A model generated the notes under the pieces. It was not told where the DNA came from. It worked only from the letters and a program-made list of their open reading frames with translations, and did not search any database. The translations under genes and the position numbers were made by a program. Below, piece by piece: positions 25,929 to 34,753 of a DNA stretch of 56,526 bases. The stretch comes from Clostridia bacterium (GTDB taxonomy: Bacteria > Bacillota > Clostridia > Christensenellales > Aristaeellaceae). Where the stretch lies: positions 1-56,526 of the forward strand of contig JAFUFB010000014.1 of NCBI GenBank assembly GCA_017470145.1. The letters are read 5' to 3'. Position 1 is the first letter of the stretch; each line of letters opens with the position of its first letter.

Positions 25929-25963
25929 CAAAAAACCTGCAGGAGATCCCTGCAGGTTTTTTT
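25929..25963. terminator. Bidirectional intrinsic terminator
   Basis: AACCTGCAGG and CCTGCAGGTT arms with a short loop, A6 on the left and T7 on the right. Serves the isomerase gene on the plus strand and the His-rich gene, whose stop is at 25962, on the minus strand. Confidence 0.8.
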
Positions 25964-26240
25964 ACACATGTTCTGTGGCTTCCTGGCGGGCATGGGGATG
26001 CTCATGACCATGGTGATGACCGTGCTCGTGGCCGTGACCATGTTCCCCATGCTCTCTGTGTCCGTCGTGATCCCCGTGGCTGTGGGCGGCGGAACCGGCG
26101 GCCTCCGCGGGGGAAATCTCATCCGATAGCAGCTTCTGAACCAGTTCCTGACCGCGAGGGCAGCTGGTCTGGTCAATGGGGCAATGGCGTCCGCAGCGAG
26201 GACAGTTGGGAAGCGCTTCTTTGATTTCTGGCATCTGCAT
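25962..26240 (-). CDS. Small zinc-ribbon-like protein with a histidine-rich tail
   Basis: 92 residues. N-terminal part has four Cys in CPRCGRHCPIDQTSCPRG (Cys13, 16, 20, 27), a likely zinc site; the last 42 residues hold 16 His (GHGHEHGHHHGHEH). Tails of this kind store or deliver Ni2+, Zn2+ or Co2+ in chaperones such as HypB, SlyD and UreE, but no such domain is present. AAAGGAG lies 11 bases before ATG 26240. Single gene, facing away from the MATE operon. A metal buffer or chaperone is the best guess. Confidence 0.6.
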   Translation of the reverse strand: MQMPEIKEALPNCPRCGRHCPIDQTSCPRGQELVQKLLSDEISPAEAAGSAAHSHGDHDGHREHGEHGHGHEHGHHHGHEHPHARQEATEHV

Positions 26241-26324
26241 GATGCTTCAGGCTCCTTTCCGTGAATGTTGAGGAAAGGATATCAAAGGGAGCGGGGGAAG
26301 TCAATTCAGAATCAATTGCGATCT

Positions 26325-26389
26325 ATTCCAAAATGGAAAGAATCCTTTTTAAATTGGATTTGATGCGCTGGAAAGGTCCATGCTATAAA
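26325..26389 (+). promoter_or_regulatory. Shared regulatory element plus promoter of the MATE-hydrolase operon
   Basis: 21-base element at 26325-26345 containing ATTCCAAAATGGAAAGAAT (ATTC-N11-GAAT dyad), then 14 bases, then TTGATG (26360-26365), 18 bases, TATAAA (26384-26389). Element and 14-base spacing recur at 31014 and 39284. An upstream GAATCAATTG (26309-26318) is close to the reverse complement of the GAATTGATTC found over the other two -35 boxes. Likely activator-binding site. Confidence 0.6.
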
Positions 26390-26435
26390 GGGGCTGGATA
26401 CCGGATTTGAATGGACGAAAGCAGGAGGAAAACAC

Positions 26436-27812
26436 ATGGCAAGAATGATCAGCGAAGAGAAAAAACAACGAATGCTGACAGAAAAGATGAGCACGCTCAT
26501 TCCGGCAATGGCGGTGCCTACCATCGTAGCGCAGCTCATTACAACGATTTATAACCTGGTGGATACCTATTTTGTAAGCACATTGGGTACCAATGCCACC
26601 GCCGCGGTGGGAGTAAACGCCTCCCTGGAGCGGTTGATTACGCTGATCGGATCCCTGATTGGCGCCGGCGCTTCCAGCTATATTTCCCGGAAGCTGGGCG
26701 CGAAAAAGGATGAGGACGCCCATCGGGTGCTTTCCACTTCCTTCTTTACGGGCGTGGCGCTGGGCTTGGTGCTGCTGGCCGTGGGCAAGATCTGGATTGA
26801 GCCGGTGGTTTATCTGCTGGGCGCGACGAAGGAATGCGCGGAATATTCCATGCAATACGCCAGCTACGTGCTGTACGCGGCTCCCTTTATGGTGGGCAGC
26901 TTTATCCTGAACATGTGTCTGCGCAGCGAAGGCAGCGCCACCTTCTCCATGGTGGGCATTGGCATTGGCGGTGTGCTGAACTGCTTCCTGGATCCCCTGT
27001 TCATTTATACCTTGAACCTGGGGGTGGCTGGCGCGTCCATGGCAACGGCGATTTCCAAGGTGGTCAGCTTCTGCATTCTTCTGTGGCCCTACATCAAGCA
27101 GAAGAGCTCCGTGCGGATTAGCGCGCGGTACATTCGCTTCGTGGGGGAGGATGTGCGCAGCGTGCTGTCCATTGGGTCCACCTCCTTTTTCCGCTCTGCA
27201 GGCGCGGTGGTTTGCTCCACGCTGATTAACCGCATTGGTGGCAGCTATTCCACCTCGGCGTTGGCCGCGCTGTCCATCTCCAACCGGGTGATGGAATTCC
27301 CCTTCGCGATCATCCTGGGCTTTGGGCAGGGCTATCAGCCGGTGGCTGGGTTCAACTGGGGCGCGAAGCAATGGAAACGGGTGAAGGAGAGCCTGGATTT
27401 CTCCCTGCGGGTTTCCGTCATTGGCGGAATTGCGGTAGGCGCTCTGCTGATCGCTTTTGCGGGGCCGGTGGTACGGGTGTTTAACAAGCAGGCGGACGCG
27501 GAGGTGCTGACCATTGGTATGTACTGCATCCGGGTGCAATCGGCCATGCTGTTTGCTCACGCCCTGAACTCCATCATCAATATGTACTACGCAGGTATTG
27601 GCAAGGCGAAATGGGCGCTGCTGATGAGCACCGCCAGACAGGGCTATCTCTTCATCCCCCTGGTGTTCATCCTGCCGCCGCTGTTCGGAACCTATGGCGT
27701 GGCTTCCGTGCAGGCCGCGGCGGACCTGATTTCGCTGGCTATTTCTATTCCCTTAATGCTCAAGGCTTACAAGATGATCCGGGAGGCGGAGGCAGGCCGG
27801 GAAGCGGCCTAA
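26436..27812 (+). CDS. MATE family efflux transporter
   Basis: 458 residues, about 12 membrane helices in two related halves, NorM/DinF type (IPAMAVPTIVAQLITTIYNLVDTYFVSTLG; the second half with FFRSAGAVVCSTLINRIGG). Exports cationic or aromatic compounds using Na+ or H+. AGGAGG lies 7 bases before the start. First gene of an operon with an alpha/beta hydrolase and two PhlG-type hydrolases, so it may remove toxic aromatic substrates or products. Confidence 0.9.
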   Translation: MARMISEEKKQRMLTEKMSTLIPAMAVPTIVAQLITTIYNLVDTYFVSTLGTNATAAVGVNASLERLITLIGSLIGAGASSYISRKLGAKKDEDAHRVLSTSFFTGVALGLVLLAVGKIWIEPVVYLLGATKECAEYSMQYASYVLYAAPFMVGSFILNMCLRSEGSATFSMVGIGIGGVLNCFLDPLFIYTLNLGVAGASMATAISKVVSFCILLWPYIKQKSSVRISARYIRFVGEDVRSVLSIGSTSFFRSAGAVVCSTLINRIGGSYSTSALAALSISNRVMEFPFAIILGFGQGYQPVAGFNWGAKQWKRVKESLDFSLRVSVIGGIAVGALLIAFAGPVVRVFNKQADAEVLTIGMYCIRVQSAMLFAHALNSIINMYYAGIGKAKWALLMSTARQGYLFIPLVFILPPLFGTYGVASVQAAADLISLAISIPLMLKAYKMIREAEAGREAA

Positions 27813-27848
27813 GCAAGGGATCATCATCCGCAGGAAAGGAGGAGAAAG

Positions 27849-29111
27849 ATGGAATATCAGATCAAAACGACCTTCCAGCGCGTGGGACGAAGGGTGCCGG
27901 GGGTGCTGTACGAACCCGAGGGACTGGACCGGGAAAAGCTTCCTACCGTGCTGGTGATGCATTCGGATGAGGACTATCTGGACTGCCCCACGGGGCCGGA
28001 GCTGGCGAAACGGGGATTTCGGGTGCTTTGTGCCAATCCGATGACCAAAGAGGGGATGTTCTTCTCCCTGGCGGAGAAGCTGTCCGCTGTGCAACAGGCG
28101 ATGGACTATCTGCGAAATCTGGATCGGGTGGGCAGCATTTTCCTGCTGGGCCACAGCGGCGGTGCGACGCTGATGACGGCCTACCAGGCGGTGGCGGAGG
28201 AAGGGCCGGAAATCTTCCGGGCGGGGGAGATGGTCTACCCCTATGACGGCCCGGAAAAGCTTCCGCCCGCGGATGGTGTGATTCTGCCGGACGCCAATTG
28301 GGGCAATGCGGTGATGCAGCTTTTCAGCCTGGATCCGGCAGTGGTGGACGAGGACTCTGGCAAAAAGCTGGATCCCTACTATGACCTGTTTGCGCAGGAG
28401 AATGGATTCCGGGAGGAGGGATCCACCTTCTCGGCGGAATTTGTTCATCGCTTTCTGGAACGGCAGGGGGAGCGGAATAACGACATTCTGGAATATGCCC
28501 GGGCCAGGCTCCGAATGATTCAGGAGGGAAAGGGCAGATACAGCGACGACGAGCCGCTGGTGATTCCCGGGGCGAATCAGGGCTTTTTCAATAACAAGCT
28601 TTACGCCCAGGACGTTCGCCTGATGGCACACACCGCAAAGCCTCAGCGGCTGCTGCATCCGGGCGGCAAAGAAACCGTAGAAATCGTGCGTTCTCTGCGG
28701 GAGCCGGAAAATCCGGTGTCCCTGACCCATTCCCTGGTGGAGGGGGGAAGGATAATGACCATTCGGAATTATCTGAGCTCCTACGCGGTGCGCACCCAGG
28801 TGGATTACGGATACGATGAGGAGCGCGTCTGGGGGATTGATTGGCATTCCACCTTCGCCAGCCCGGTGGGCAATGTGGAGCACATCCATGTGCCGATGCT
28901 GCTGATGGGCATGACGGCGGGATGGGAATTCCTGGCGGCGGAGGAGATTGAAAGGCATGCCGCCAGCCAGGACCGAGAGTTGATCTTCATCGAAGGGGCC
29001 ACGCACAAATTTACACCCAAGCGGGTGAATGGCGTTCCTATGAAGGAATATGGAGATACGATCAAGACGATGCATGATTATCTGGCAGGGTGGCTTGCCA
29101 GAAGAAAATAG
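27849..29111 (+). CDS. Alpha/beta hydrolase, likely esterase of the aromatic-degradation operon
   Basis: 420 residues, no signal peptide. Nucleophile elbow GHSGGA with Ser103; a C-terminal GATHKFTPK supplies a candidate catalytic His. The long insert between the nucleophile and the C-terminal strands (about 130-330) is larger than in ordinary esterases. Lies 36 bases after the MATE gene and 12 before the first PhlG-type gene, all with strong ribosome sites. It might cleave an ester or acyl group of a plant aromatic before or after C-C hydrolysis; substrate unproven. Confidence 0.75.
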   Translation: MEYQIKTTFQRVGRRVPGVLYEPEGLDREKLPTVLVMHSDEDYLDCPTGPELAKRGFRVLCANPMTKEGMFFSLAEKLSAVQQAMDYLRNLDRVGSIFLLGHSGGATLMTAYQAVAEEGPEIFRAGEMVYPYDGPEKLPPADGVILPDANWGNAVMQLFSLDPAVVDEDSGKKLDPYYDLFAQENGFREEGSTFSAEFVHRFLERQGERNNDILEYARARLRMIQEGKGRYSDDEPLVIPGANQGFFNNKLYAQDVRLMAHTAKPQRLLHPGGKETVEIVRSLREPENPVSLTHSLVEGGRIMTIRNYLSSYAVRTQVDYGYDEERVWGIDWHSTFASPVGNVEHIHVPMLLMGMTAGWEFLAAEEIERHAASQDRELIFIEGATHKFTPKRVNGVPMKEYGDTIKTMHDYLAGWLARRK

Positions 29112-29123
29112 GAGGAGACACAG

Positions 29124-29984
29124 ATGCAGGAGATGGATGTATATGCTTATCCGCCGGGAAAGCTGACGGAGAACGAGAAGAAGCTGCCTTGCGCCCGATT
29201 CTTTACGGACTATCCGCTGCATAAGCCCAGCCCGATTTATCAGCAGGCCCTGGATCAGGGGCCCATGGACCCGAAGGACGCGATTCCGGCCCAGGAATGG
29301 CTCAGCCTGCTGGATATCGCTGAGAAGGGATATCGGGATGTGATGTACGGCTATTGCATGATGCCGGATGGATCGGCGTTCTACATTGAGTATTCCACTT
29401 CACCGGTGACCTGGCAGGGAAAATGGCGCAGGTGGTACGGAAATTGGTATAACCGCTACTCCAAATCCACGAAACCGGAGGAAGGAAACATCCGGTACAA
29501 AATTTGGAACCCCATTGAGCACTGGGATCATCGTTTCATCAACGGCAAGGATGATTCGGAGGGCGTCTGGTCCCACGAGACGCTGGATGTGGGCAAGACC
29601 GGAGATCCCTCCAAGGGAATTCCGCAGATTTCCTATCGGATGAATCTGCGGGAGTATGGCCTCAGCGAGGAACGGGAGGCGGAACTGGCGGCGAAGGATG
29701 TGCGGGTAGAGGGCTTCTGGGAGGAATTCCCTGGCCATCCGGGGCATCATCTGGTGCTGCGGTTCAGCAGGCCCTGTCCCCTGGGCGGCCGGGAGAGCGT
29801 GAACTGCGAATGGCTGGGCTATTATCCAAAGGATGGTCAGATTCTGCGGGATGAGAGCACGCCCTGCAGCGAGGAGATGGTGAAGAATATTCTGATTCAT
29901 AACACCATTGAACGGCAGCATCTGTACGAGGTGCTTCCGGATTTGTACGAGGCATATAAGGATAAGGACCTGGACGAGGATTGA
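29124..29984 (+). CDS. PhlG/phloretin hydrolase family protein (DAPG hydrolase), copy 1
   Basis: 286 residues. Matches the family of 2,4-diacetylphloroglucinol hydrolase (PhlG) and phloretin hydrolase (Phy of Eubacterium ramulus), zinc enzymes that cut a C-C bond between an acyl group and a phloroglucinol ring. Visible candidate zinc residues: His133/His136 in IEHWDH, Glu152 in SHETLD, and His259/Glu263 in the HxxxE motif (IHNTIERQHLY). RYKIWNP (124-130) and RPCPLGG (216-222) are other shared blocks. Cytoplasmic. Followed by a paralogue; the two share the same blocks but differ in loops and N-termini, so they may act on different substrates or form a heteromer. Confidence 0.8.
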   Translation: MQEMDVYAYPPGKLTENEKKLPCARFFTDYPLHKPSPIYQQALDQGPMDPKDAIPAQEWLSLLDIAEKGYRDVMYGYCMMPDGSAFYIEYSTSPVTWQGKWRRWYGNWYNRYSKSTKPEEGNIRYKIWNPIEHWDHRFINGKDDSEGVWSHETLDVGKTGDPSKGIPQISYRMNLREYGLSEEREAELAAKDVRVEGFWEEFPGHPGHHLVLRFSRPCPLGGRESVNCEWLGYYPKDGQILRDESTPCSEEMVKNILIHNTIERQHLYEVLPDLYEAYKDKDLDED

Positions 29985-30004
29985 CAGAAAGGAGAGGAAA
30001 ACGA

Positions 30005-30883
30005 ATGGCTTTCGGAACGGTAGAGAAGGAGATTTTGCAAACCAACGATCCCAGCGTGGTGAAGATTCGGCAGAAGCTGTACCCTGAAGAAGAGAAGATG
30101 CCCCTGGCGAAGTATTTCTACAATTATCCGCTGCACTATCCCAATCCAGTGGAGATGCAGCTGATTCAAAAGCCCATGGCGGTGGAGGACGCCATTCGGC
30201 CGGAGAATTTTACGGACCTGCTGAAGCCCGTGGGCTACGACAAGGTAGAGCTGGGCTACTGCATGTTTGAGGATGGTTCTGGCTATGTGGCGACCTATCG
30301 GGTACGGCCGCCTCATATCACGGCGGAGATGGAGCGCTGGTATCGGAACTGGCGGAACCTGAAATCCAAGAGCATGGTGGGCGGACATGGTAATCTGCGG
30401 TACAAGATTTGGAATTACGCGGATCATTACGATCACTATTATGTCAACTGGCAGGAGGGCTCCGATGGCATCCACACGACGGAGAGCCTGGACCTGGGCG
30501 CGGGAGAGCGGATGTACGATACCATCCGTCATCAGTTTGACGTGCGGGATTTTGGCGTGACGGAGGAGCAGCTGCAGGCGCTGCAGGAGGCGGGCTGCCA
30601 GTTCAATGGAAAGGGATCCTATGAGACCTTCGACGAGCCGGGCACCCATCTCTGCCTTTCCTACAATCGGCCCTGCCCCCTGGGAGGCATCGAAACCCGC
30701 AGCCGGGAATGGATCGGCTGGCGGCCAGTGAACGGGAAATTGGTTCGGGATCCCGCGACGAAATGTGACGAGGCGTATTTGAAGAAGGTGGTCATTCATA
30801 CCCTGGTGGAATGGGAGCATCTGTATACCTTCCTCCCCGATCTGTACGAGGAATATAAGGATCAACCGCTGGATGCAGATTAG
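30005..30883 (+). CDS. PhlG/phloretin hydrolase family protein (DAPG hydrolase), copy 2
   Basis: 292 residues from ATG 30005 (AAAGGAGAGG upstream); an in-frame start at 29981 overlaps the previous stop but has no ribosome site. Same zinc-site layout as copy 1: His141/His144 in ADHYDH, Glu160 in TTESLD, His265/Glu269 in IHTLVEWEHLY. It also has PPHITAEMERWYRNW, typical of the family. Expected reaction: hydrolysis of an acylphloroglucinol or dihydrochalcone such as phloretin to phloroglucinol plus an acid. Last gene of the operon; its tail and a palindrome are duplicated downstream. Confidence 0.82.
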   Translation: MAFGTVEKEILQTNDPSVVKIRQKLYPEEEKMPLAKYFYNYPLHYPNPVEMQLIQKPMAVEDAIRPENFTDLLKPVGYDKVELGYCMFEDGSGYVATYRVRPPHITAEMERWYRNWRNLKSKSMVGGHGNLRYKIWNYADHYDHYYVNWQEGSDGIHTTESLDLGAGERMYDTIRHQFDVRDFGVTEEQLQALQEAGCQFNGKGSYETFDEPGTHLCLSYNRPCPLGGIETRSREWIGWRPVNGKLVRDPATKCDEAYLKKVVIHTLVEWEHLYTFLPDLYEEYKDQPLDAD

Positions 30884-30995
30884 GTCAAAAATGTTCCCCC
30901 GCTCCGCGGGGGAACAGAGGTGAGGAAAAACAGATCAGCCGCTGGATGCGATTTGGGTTTGAAACGTTCCCCCGCTCCGCGGGGGAACGGAAGTG
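30860..30995 (+). repeat. Two tandem copies of gene tail plus GC palindrome
   Basis: Units start at 30860 and 30933 (period 73). Each begins with the end of the second PhlG-type gene (GATCARCCGCTGGATGC) and contains a palindrome with core CCCCCGCTCCGCGGGGG flanked by GTT and AAC, then GGTGAGGAA or AAGTGAGGAA. Same organisation as the repeat at 25669-25890 downstream of an unrelated gene. Probably also acts as a transcription or mRNA end. Confidence 0.8.
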
Positions 30996-31013
30996 AGGAA
31001 GGAAATTGGACTG

Positions 31014-31077
31014 ATTCCAAAACGGAAAGAATCCCCGGATAAAAGGAATTGATTCAATATTTTCAACGCGATAAGAT
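31014..31077 (+). promoter_or_regulatory. Shared regulatory element plus promoter of the ABC importer operon
   Basis: Element at 31014-31034 (ATTCCAAAACGGAAAGAAT plus CC), 20 of 21 bases identical to that at 26325. Then 14 bases, TTGATT (31049-31054), 17 bases, TAAGAT (31072-31077). GAATTGATTC at 31046-31055 overlaps the -35. The element would be centred near -60, a usual position for LysR recognition sites. Confidence 0.65.
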
Positions 31078-31188
31078 GTCCATGAAAGAAGGGGGACGCC
31101 CCGAAGGATGGACAGAACTACACACCGACTTTGTAAGCTTTCGGAGAAGAAGGCTTTCAAAAAAATATTGATGAAGGAGAGAAAACCC

Positions 31189-32778
31189 ATGAAAACCAGA
31201 AAACTGTTGGCAATGCTGTTGGCCCTGATGCTGACGATCGGCTGCTTGAGCCTGAGCGCGGTGGCCGAGACCTCCTACCAGGCCGAATCCGTCGTGATCG
31301 CGGCGGACGACGATTCCTTCAACGTGGCTCCCTGGAGCAACTCCCAGGGTGAAGTATCCATGTATCTGCAGAACATCATCTGGACCCATCTGGCTACCCG
31401 GCCTTACACCGGCGCCATGATCGGCGCGGGGATGGAGCTGGCGGCGGCGAAGGAGATCACCAAGGTGGACGACACCACCTGGCATATCGTGCTGAACGAT
31501 ATTACGGACTCCAAGGGCAACAAGATTACCGCCAATGACGTAAAATTCAGCTTCGACAAGAACTACGAGCTGGGCTATTACGCCTATGTGAATAACTACT
31601 ATGACACCATCGAAGTGATCAGCGACAACGAGCTGAACTTCAAAACCAAGACGGGGGACGAAGGCGGCTTTGAGTCCGCTGTGATTAACACCGCCATCTG
31701 CAGCCAGGCCTGGTATGAATCCGCCAGCGAGGATGAGGTGCTGAATGATCCCGCTACTACCGGCGCCTATTATGTGACCAATGTGCAGAATGGCCATTCT
31801 GTGACCCTGCAGGCGCGGGAAGACTATTGGAAGACTGAGGAGCTTAGCACCACGGAAAAGCAGAATGTGAAAACCATTCAGATTCTGTGCATGAGCGAGG
31901 ATGACGCCCGCTCCATCGCCCTGGAAAACGGGGAAGTGGATTACGCGCAGGTCAGCTACATCGCCTATGACCGCATCTTCCGGAATGACCCCAATTATGA
32001 AATCTATCAGATCCCGAAGTTTATGAACGCGATCCTGATCTTCAACTGCGATCCCAGCTCTGTGGCCGCCGACCCCAACGTCCGCAAGGCCGTATCCTAC
32101 GCGCTGGATATTGACCAGGTATTCCTGCTGGGTCAGGGCAATGATTCCTATCAGCTGCATCATGACATCTGCCCGGATGTGACGCCCGACTATGTGAAGG
32201 CCTGGAACGACGAAGACTATTATACCCGGGATCTGGCGAAATCCGCGGAGTATCTGGAAGCCGCCGGATACAAGGCCGGTGAGCTGACCCTGCGGTTCAT
32301 CGTCCGGGCCCAGGCGCCGCAGCAGCCCTACGTGGTGATGCAGCAGCAGTTGGCGGAAGCCGGAATCAACATGGAAATCGTCGCCTATGACCGGGCCGTG
32401 TTCAACACCTACTACGCAGACAACACCGCCTGGGATTTCGCGGAGAGCGGATCGGAAGTAACGGACTTCACCGCCAATTTCTGGAGCCGGATGTTCAGCG
32501 AGGAAGTCTACGGTGAGAAGGGTTCCGAGAACAACATTCATGATGAGAAGCTGCAGGAGCTGCTGAAGGCCGCCGTTGCCACCCGCTCCGAAGCGGACAT
32601 GGACGCCTTCCATCAGTACTACACCTACGAGCAGTGCTACGCCGTCGGTATGTACAATGAAGTGAACTACTTCGTCGCCCGCAAGGGAATCACGGATATC
32701 GCCCTGGGGACGGACAACGCCACCCTGCAGGCCATGACCTTTACCAGCGACTACAGCCCTGTGCCGCTGCAGAAGTAA
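31189..32778 (+). CDS. ABC transporter substrate-binding protein, family 5 (dipeptide/oligopeptide type)
   Basis: 529 residues with an N-terminal signal peptide (MKTRKLLAMLLALMLTIGCL...AVA); no clear lipobox. Family-5 SBP features: WTHLATRPYTG, WHIVLNDITDSKGNKITANDVKFSFDKN (about 100-128), ALENGEVDYAQV, NPDV-equivalent DPNVRKAVSYALDID. Family-5 proteins bind peptides but also glycosides, nickel and other ligands. ATG 31189 with AAGGAGAG upstream; the longer frame from 31108 lacks a site. Heads an operon with dppBCDF-like genes. Co-regulation with the PhlG operon hints at a plant aromatic or its conjugate as ligand. Confidence 0.85.
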   Translation: MKTRKLLAMLLALMLTIGCLSLSAVAETSYQAESVVIAADDDSFNVAPWSNSQGEVSMYLQNIIWTHLATRPYTGAMIGAGMELAAAKEITKVDDTTWHIVLNDITDSKGNKITANDVKFSFDKNYELGYYAYVNNYYDTIEVISDNELNFKTKTGDEGGFESAVINTAICSQAWYESASEDEVLNDPATTGAYYVTNVQNGHSVTLQAREDYWKTEELSTTEKQNVKTIQILCMSEDDARSIALENGEVDYAQVSYIAYDRIFRNDPNYEIYQIPKFMNAILIFNCDPSSVAADPNVRKAVSYALDIDQVFLLGQGNDSYQLHHDICPDVTPDYVKAWNDEDYYTRDLAKSAEYLEAAGYKAGELTLRFIVRAQAPQQPYVVMQQQLAEAGINMEIVAYDRAVFNTYYADNTAWDFAESGSEVTDFTANFWSRMFSEEVYGEKGSENNIHDEKLQELLKAAVATRSEADMDAFHQYYTYEQCYAVGMYNEVNYFVARKGITDIALGTDNATLQAMTFTSDYSPVPLQK

Positions 32779-32789
32779 GCAATCCACAG

Positions 32790-32819
32790 ACTGCTGCCGC
32801 GAGAAACCGCGGCAGCAGT
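32790..32819 (+). terminator. Intercistronic hairpin after the SBP gene
   Basis: 12-bp perfect stem (CTGCTGCCGCG and its complement, closed by an A-T pair), 6-base loop, followed by TTGTTT. Such partial terminators commonly keep SBP mRNA higher than that of permease genes. Confidence 0.65.
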
Positions 32820-32857
32820 TTGTTTCCAGAAACCGTTCGCAGAAAGGATAACAAACG

Positions 32858-33868
32858 ATGGGACGATATGTTCTGAAACGTCTGCTGATCCTCATTCCGA
32901 CGCTCATCGCCGTGACCATCATCGTGTTTACCCTGATGAACTTCGTTCCGGGGGATCCGGTCATGATTGCGCTGGGCTCCGGCACCCATACGCCGGCGGA
33001 GGTGGAGGCCAAGCGGATCGCCATGGGACTGGACCGGCCCTTCCTGGTCCGGCTGGGAGAATATCTGAAAGGCGTGTTCTTCCATTTTGACTTCGGCACC
33101 AGCCTGATCGACGGTACAAGCATCCAGTATCAGCTGGTAACCCGTTTCCCCAATACGCTGAAGATAGCCATTTATAGCATCATTTTCACGGTGGTGATCG
33201 GGATCCCGCTGGGCGTCTTCTGCGCCCAGCACGCCAACTCCGTGGGAGACCGGATCGCTCTGATCATGACCCTGGTGCTGGACTCCATGCCCAGCTTCTG
33301 GCTGGCGCTGCTGCTGATGCTGCTCTTCGCGCTCCAGCTGCACTGGCTGCCATCCACGGGCAGCGGATCCTTCAAGTACTTTATCCTGCCCACCCTGGCC
33401 AACTCCCTGGGCGGCCTGGCGGGATTCACCAGGCAGGTCCGGGCCAGTATGCTGGAGGTCACCAGGTCTGACTTTGTGACCACGGCCCGGTCCAAGGGCA
33501 TCAGCGAGCGGAAGGTGGTCTACGGACACGCCCTGCCCAACGCCCTGATTCCGATCCTGACGCTGGTGGGCATGCGCTTCGGCGGCATGCTGGGCGGCGC
33601 GACGGTGATCGAGGTGATCTTCTCCATCCCCGGCATCGGCCAGCTGCTGGTGAACGGCATCAACAACCGGGATTCCACCGTGGTCACGGGAGGCATCGTG
33701 TTCATCGCGCTGACCTTTTCGCTGATCATGCTGCTGACGGACCTGGCCTACGCGCTGGTGGACCCGCGGATCAAGGCCCAGTATGCGACCCAGAAGAAAA
33801 AATCCGGAGAGGAGGAGAAGCGTCACCATGGCGGGCATCACCATGGAAAGCGCGCTGAAGAAGCATGA
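32858..33868 (+). CDS. ABC transporter permease, DppB/OppB type
   Basis: 336 residues, six membrane helices. Typical N-terminus MGRYVLKRLLILIPTLIAVTIIVF, conserved MNFVPGDP, and the EAA loop VTTARSKGISERKVVYGHALPNALIP. Forms the membrane channel with the next gene's product. Unusual His- and Lys-rich C-terminal tail ([16 protein letters not shown]) not typical of the family. Stop overlaps the next start (ATGA). Confidence 0.9.
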   Translation: MGRYVLKRLLILIPTLIAVTIIVFTLMNFVPGDPVMIALGSGTHTPAEVEAKRIAMGLDRPFLVRLGEYLKGVFFHFDFGTSLIDGTSIQYQLVTRFPNTLKIAIYSIIFTVVIGIPLGVFCAQHANSVGDRIALIMTLVLDSMPSFWLALLLMLLFALQLHWLPSTGSGSFKYFILPTLANSLGGLAGFTRQVRASMLEVTRSDFVTTARSKGISERKVVYGHALPNALIPILTLVGMRFGGMLGGATVIEVIFSIPGIGQLLVNGINNRDSTVVTGGIVFIALTFSLIMLLTDLAYALVDPRIKAQYATQKKKSGEEEKRHHGGHHHGKRAEEA

Positions 33869-34743
33869 GCAAGAAAAACGCAACGGAAATCAACAGCCTG
33901 AAGCCGGGTTCTCTGAAATATGTCTGGCGGAAGCTGCTGAAGAATAAGTCCGCCGTCTTCGGGCTGACGGTGGTGGCGCTGCTGATCATCCTTTCCCTGC
34001 TGTCCCCGCTGATCTGCCGGTACGATTACCGCAGCATGGACGCGCTGAACGCTTACAGCGGCCCCAGCAGCGAACACCTGCTGGGCTGCGATGAGCTGGG
34101 CAGAGACATTCTTTCCCGGGTGCTGTACGGAGCGCGCTATACCTTCATCATCGGCATCCTTTCCACCGCCATCGCCGCGGTGCTGGGCATCGCGATGGGC
34201 GCCGTCGCCGGATACTTCGGCGGCAAGGTGGACAGCATCCTGATGCGGTTCCTGGATATCTTCCAGTCCTTCCCGATGCTGATCCTGGCCATGGCCTTCT
34301 GCGCCGTGTTCGGGACAGGCATTGACAAGTGCATCCTGGCCCTGGGTATCTCCAATATCTCCGGCTTTGCCCGGCTGATGCGGGCGAATATCCTGCGGAT
34401 CCGGAACATGGAGTACGTGGAGGCGGCGACTTCCATCGGCTGCCCCACCCGGAAGATTATCACCGGGCATGTGATTCCCAACGCGATCTCGCCCATCATC
34501 GTGGAGATCGCCATGGGCATCAGCCGGAACGGCCTGGCGTCCTCCTCCTTGAGCTTTCTGGGACTGGGCGTGCAGCAGCCGACGCCGGAATGGGGCGCCA
34601 TGCTGTCCTCCGCCCGCAGCTACATCCGGTATTATCCGCATATGGCTATTATTCCCGGAATTTTCATCCTCATCACCGTGCTCAGCTTTAACCTGATCGG
34701 CGACGCGGTGCGGGATATCCTGGATCCGACGCTGAAAGAGTGA
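33865..34743 (+). CDS. ABC transporter permease, DppC/OppC type
   Basis: 292 residues, six membrane helices; N-terminal OppC segment ([25 protein letters not shown]), [20 protein letters not shown] block and EAA loop [26 protein letters not shown]. Partner of the DppB-type subunit; genes overlap by 4 bases. The ATPase gene follows 10 bases later. Confidence 0.9.
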   Translation: MSKKNATEINSLKPGSLKYVWRKLLKNKSAVFGLTVVALLIILSLLSPLICRYDYRSMDALNAYSGPSSEHLLGCDELGRDILSRVLYGARYTFIIGILSTAIAAVLGIAMGAVAGYFGGKVDSILMRFLDIFQSFPMLILAMAFCAVFGTGIDKCILALGISNISGFARLMRANILRIRNMEYVEAATSIGCPTRKIITGHVIPNAISPIIVEIAMGISRNGLASSSLSFLGLGVQQPTPEWGAMLSSARSYIRYYPHMAIIPGIFILITVLSFNLIGDAVRDILDPTLKE

Positions 34744-34753
34744 GGGAATCGAC

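Noticed and set aside
25741-26129. Small ORFs reading through the tandem palindromes (PPLRGGA-like peptides)
   Set aside because: They are translations of the GC palindromes and gene-tail copies, with no ribosome sites.
26436-27812. MATE gene as evidence of acquired drug resistance
   Set aside because: Operon context and the shared promoter element fit metabolite efflux better; nothing ties it to a mobile resistance cassette.
31063-33123. 686-residue minus-strand open frame opposite the SBP and permease genes
   Set aside because: Shadow of GC-rich coding sequence; low-complexity His/Val/Gly composition, no ribosome site, and the plus strand carries well-known families.
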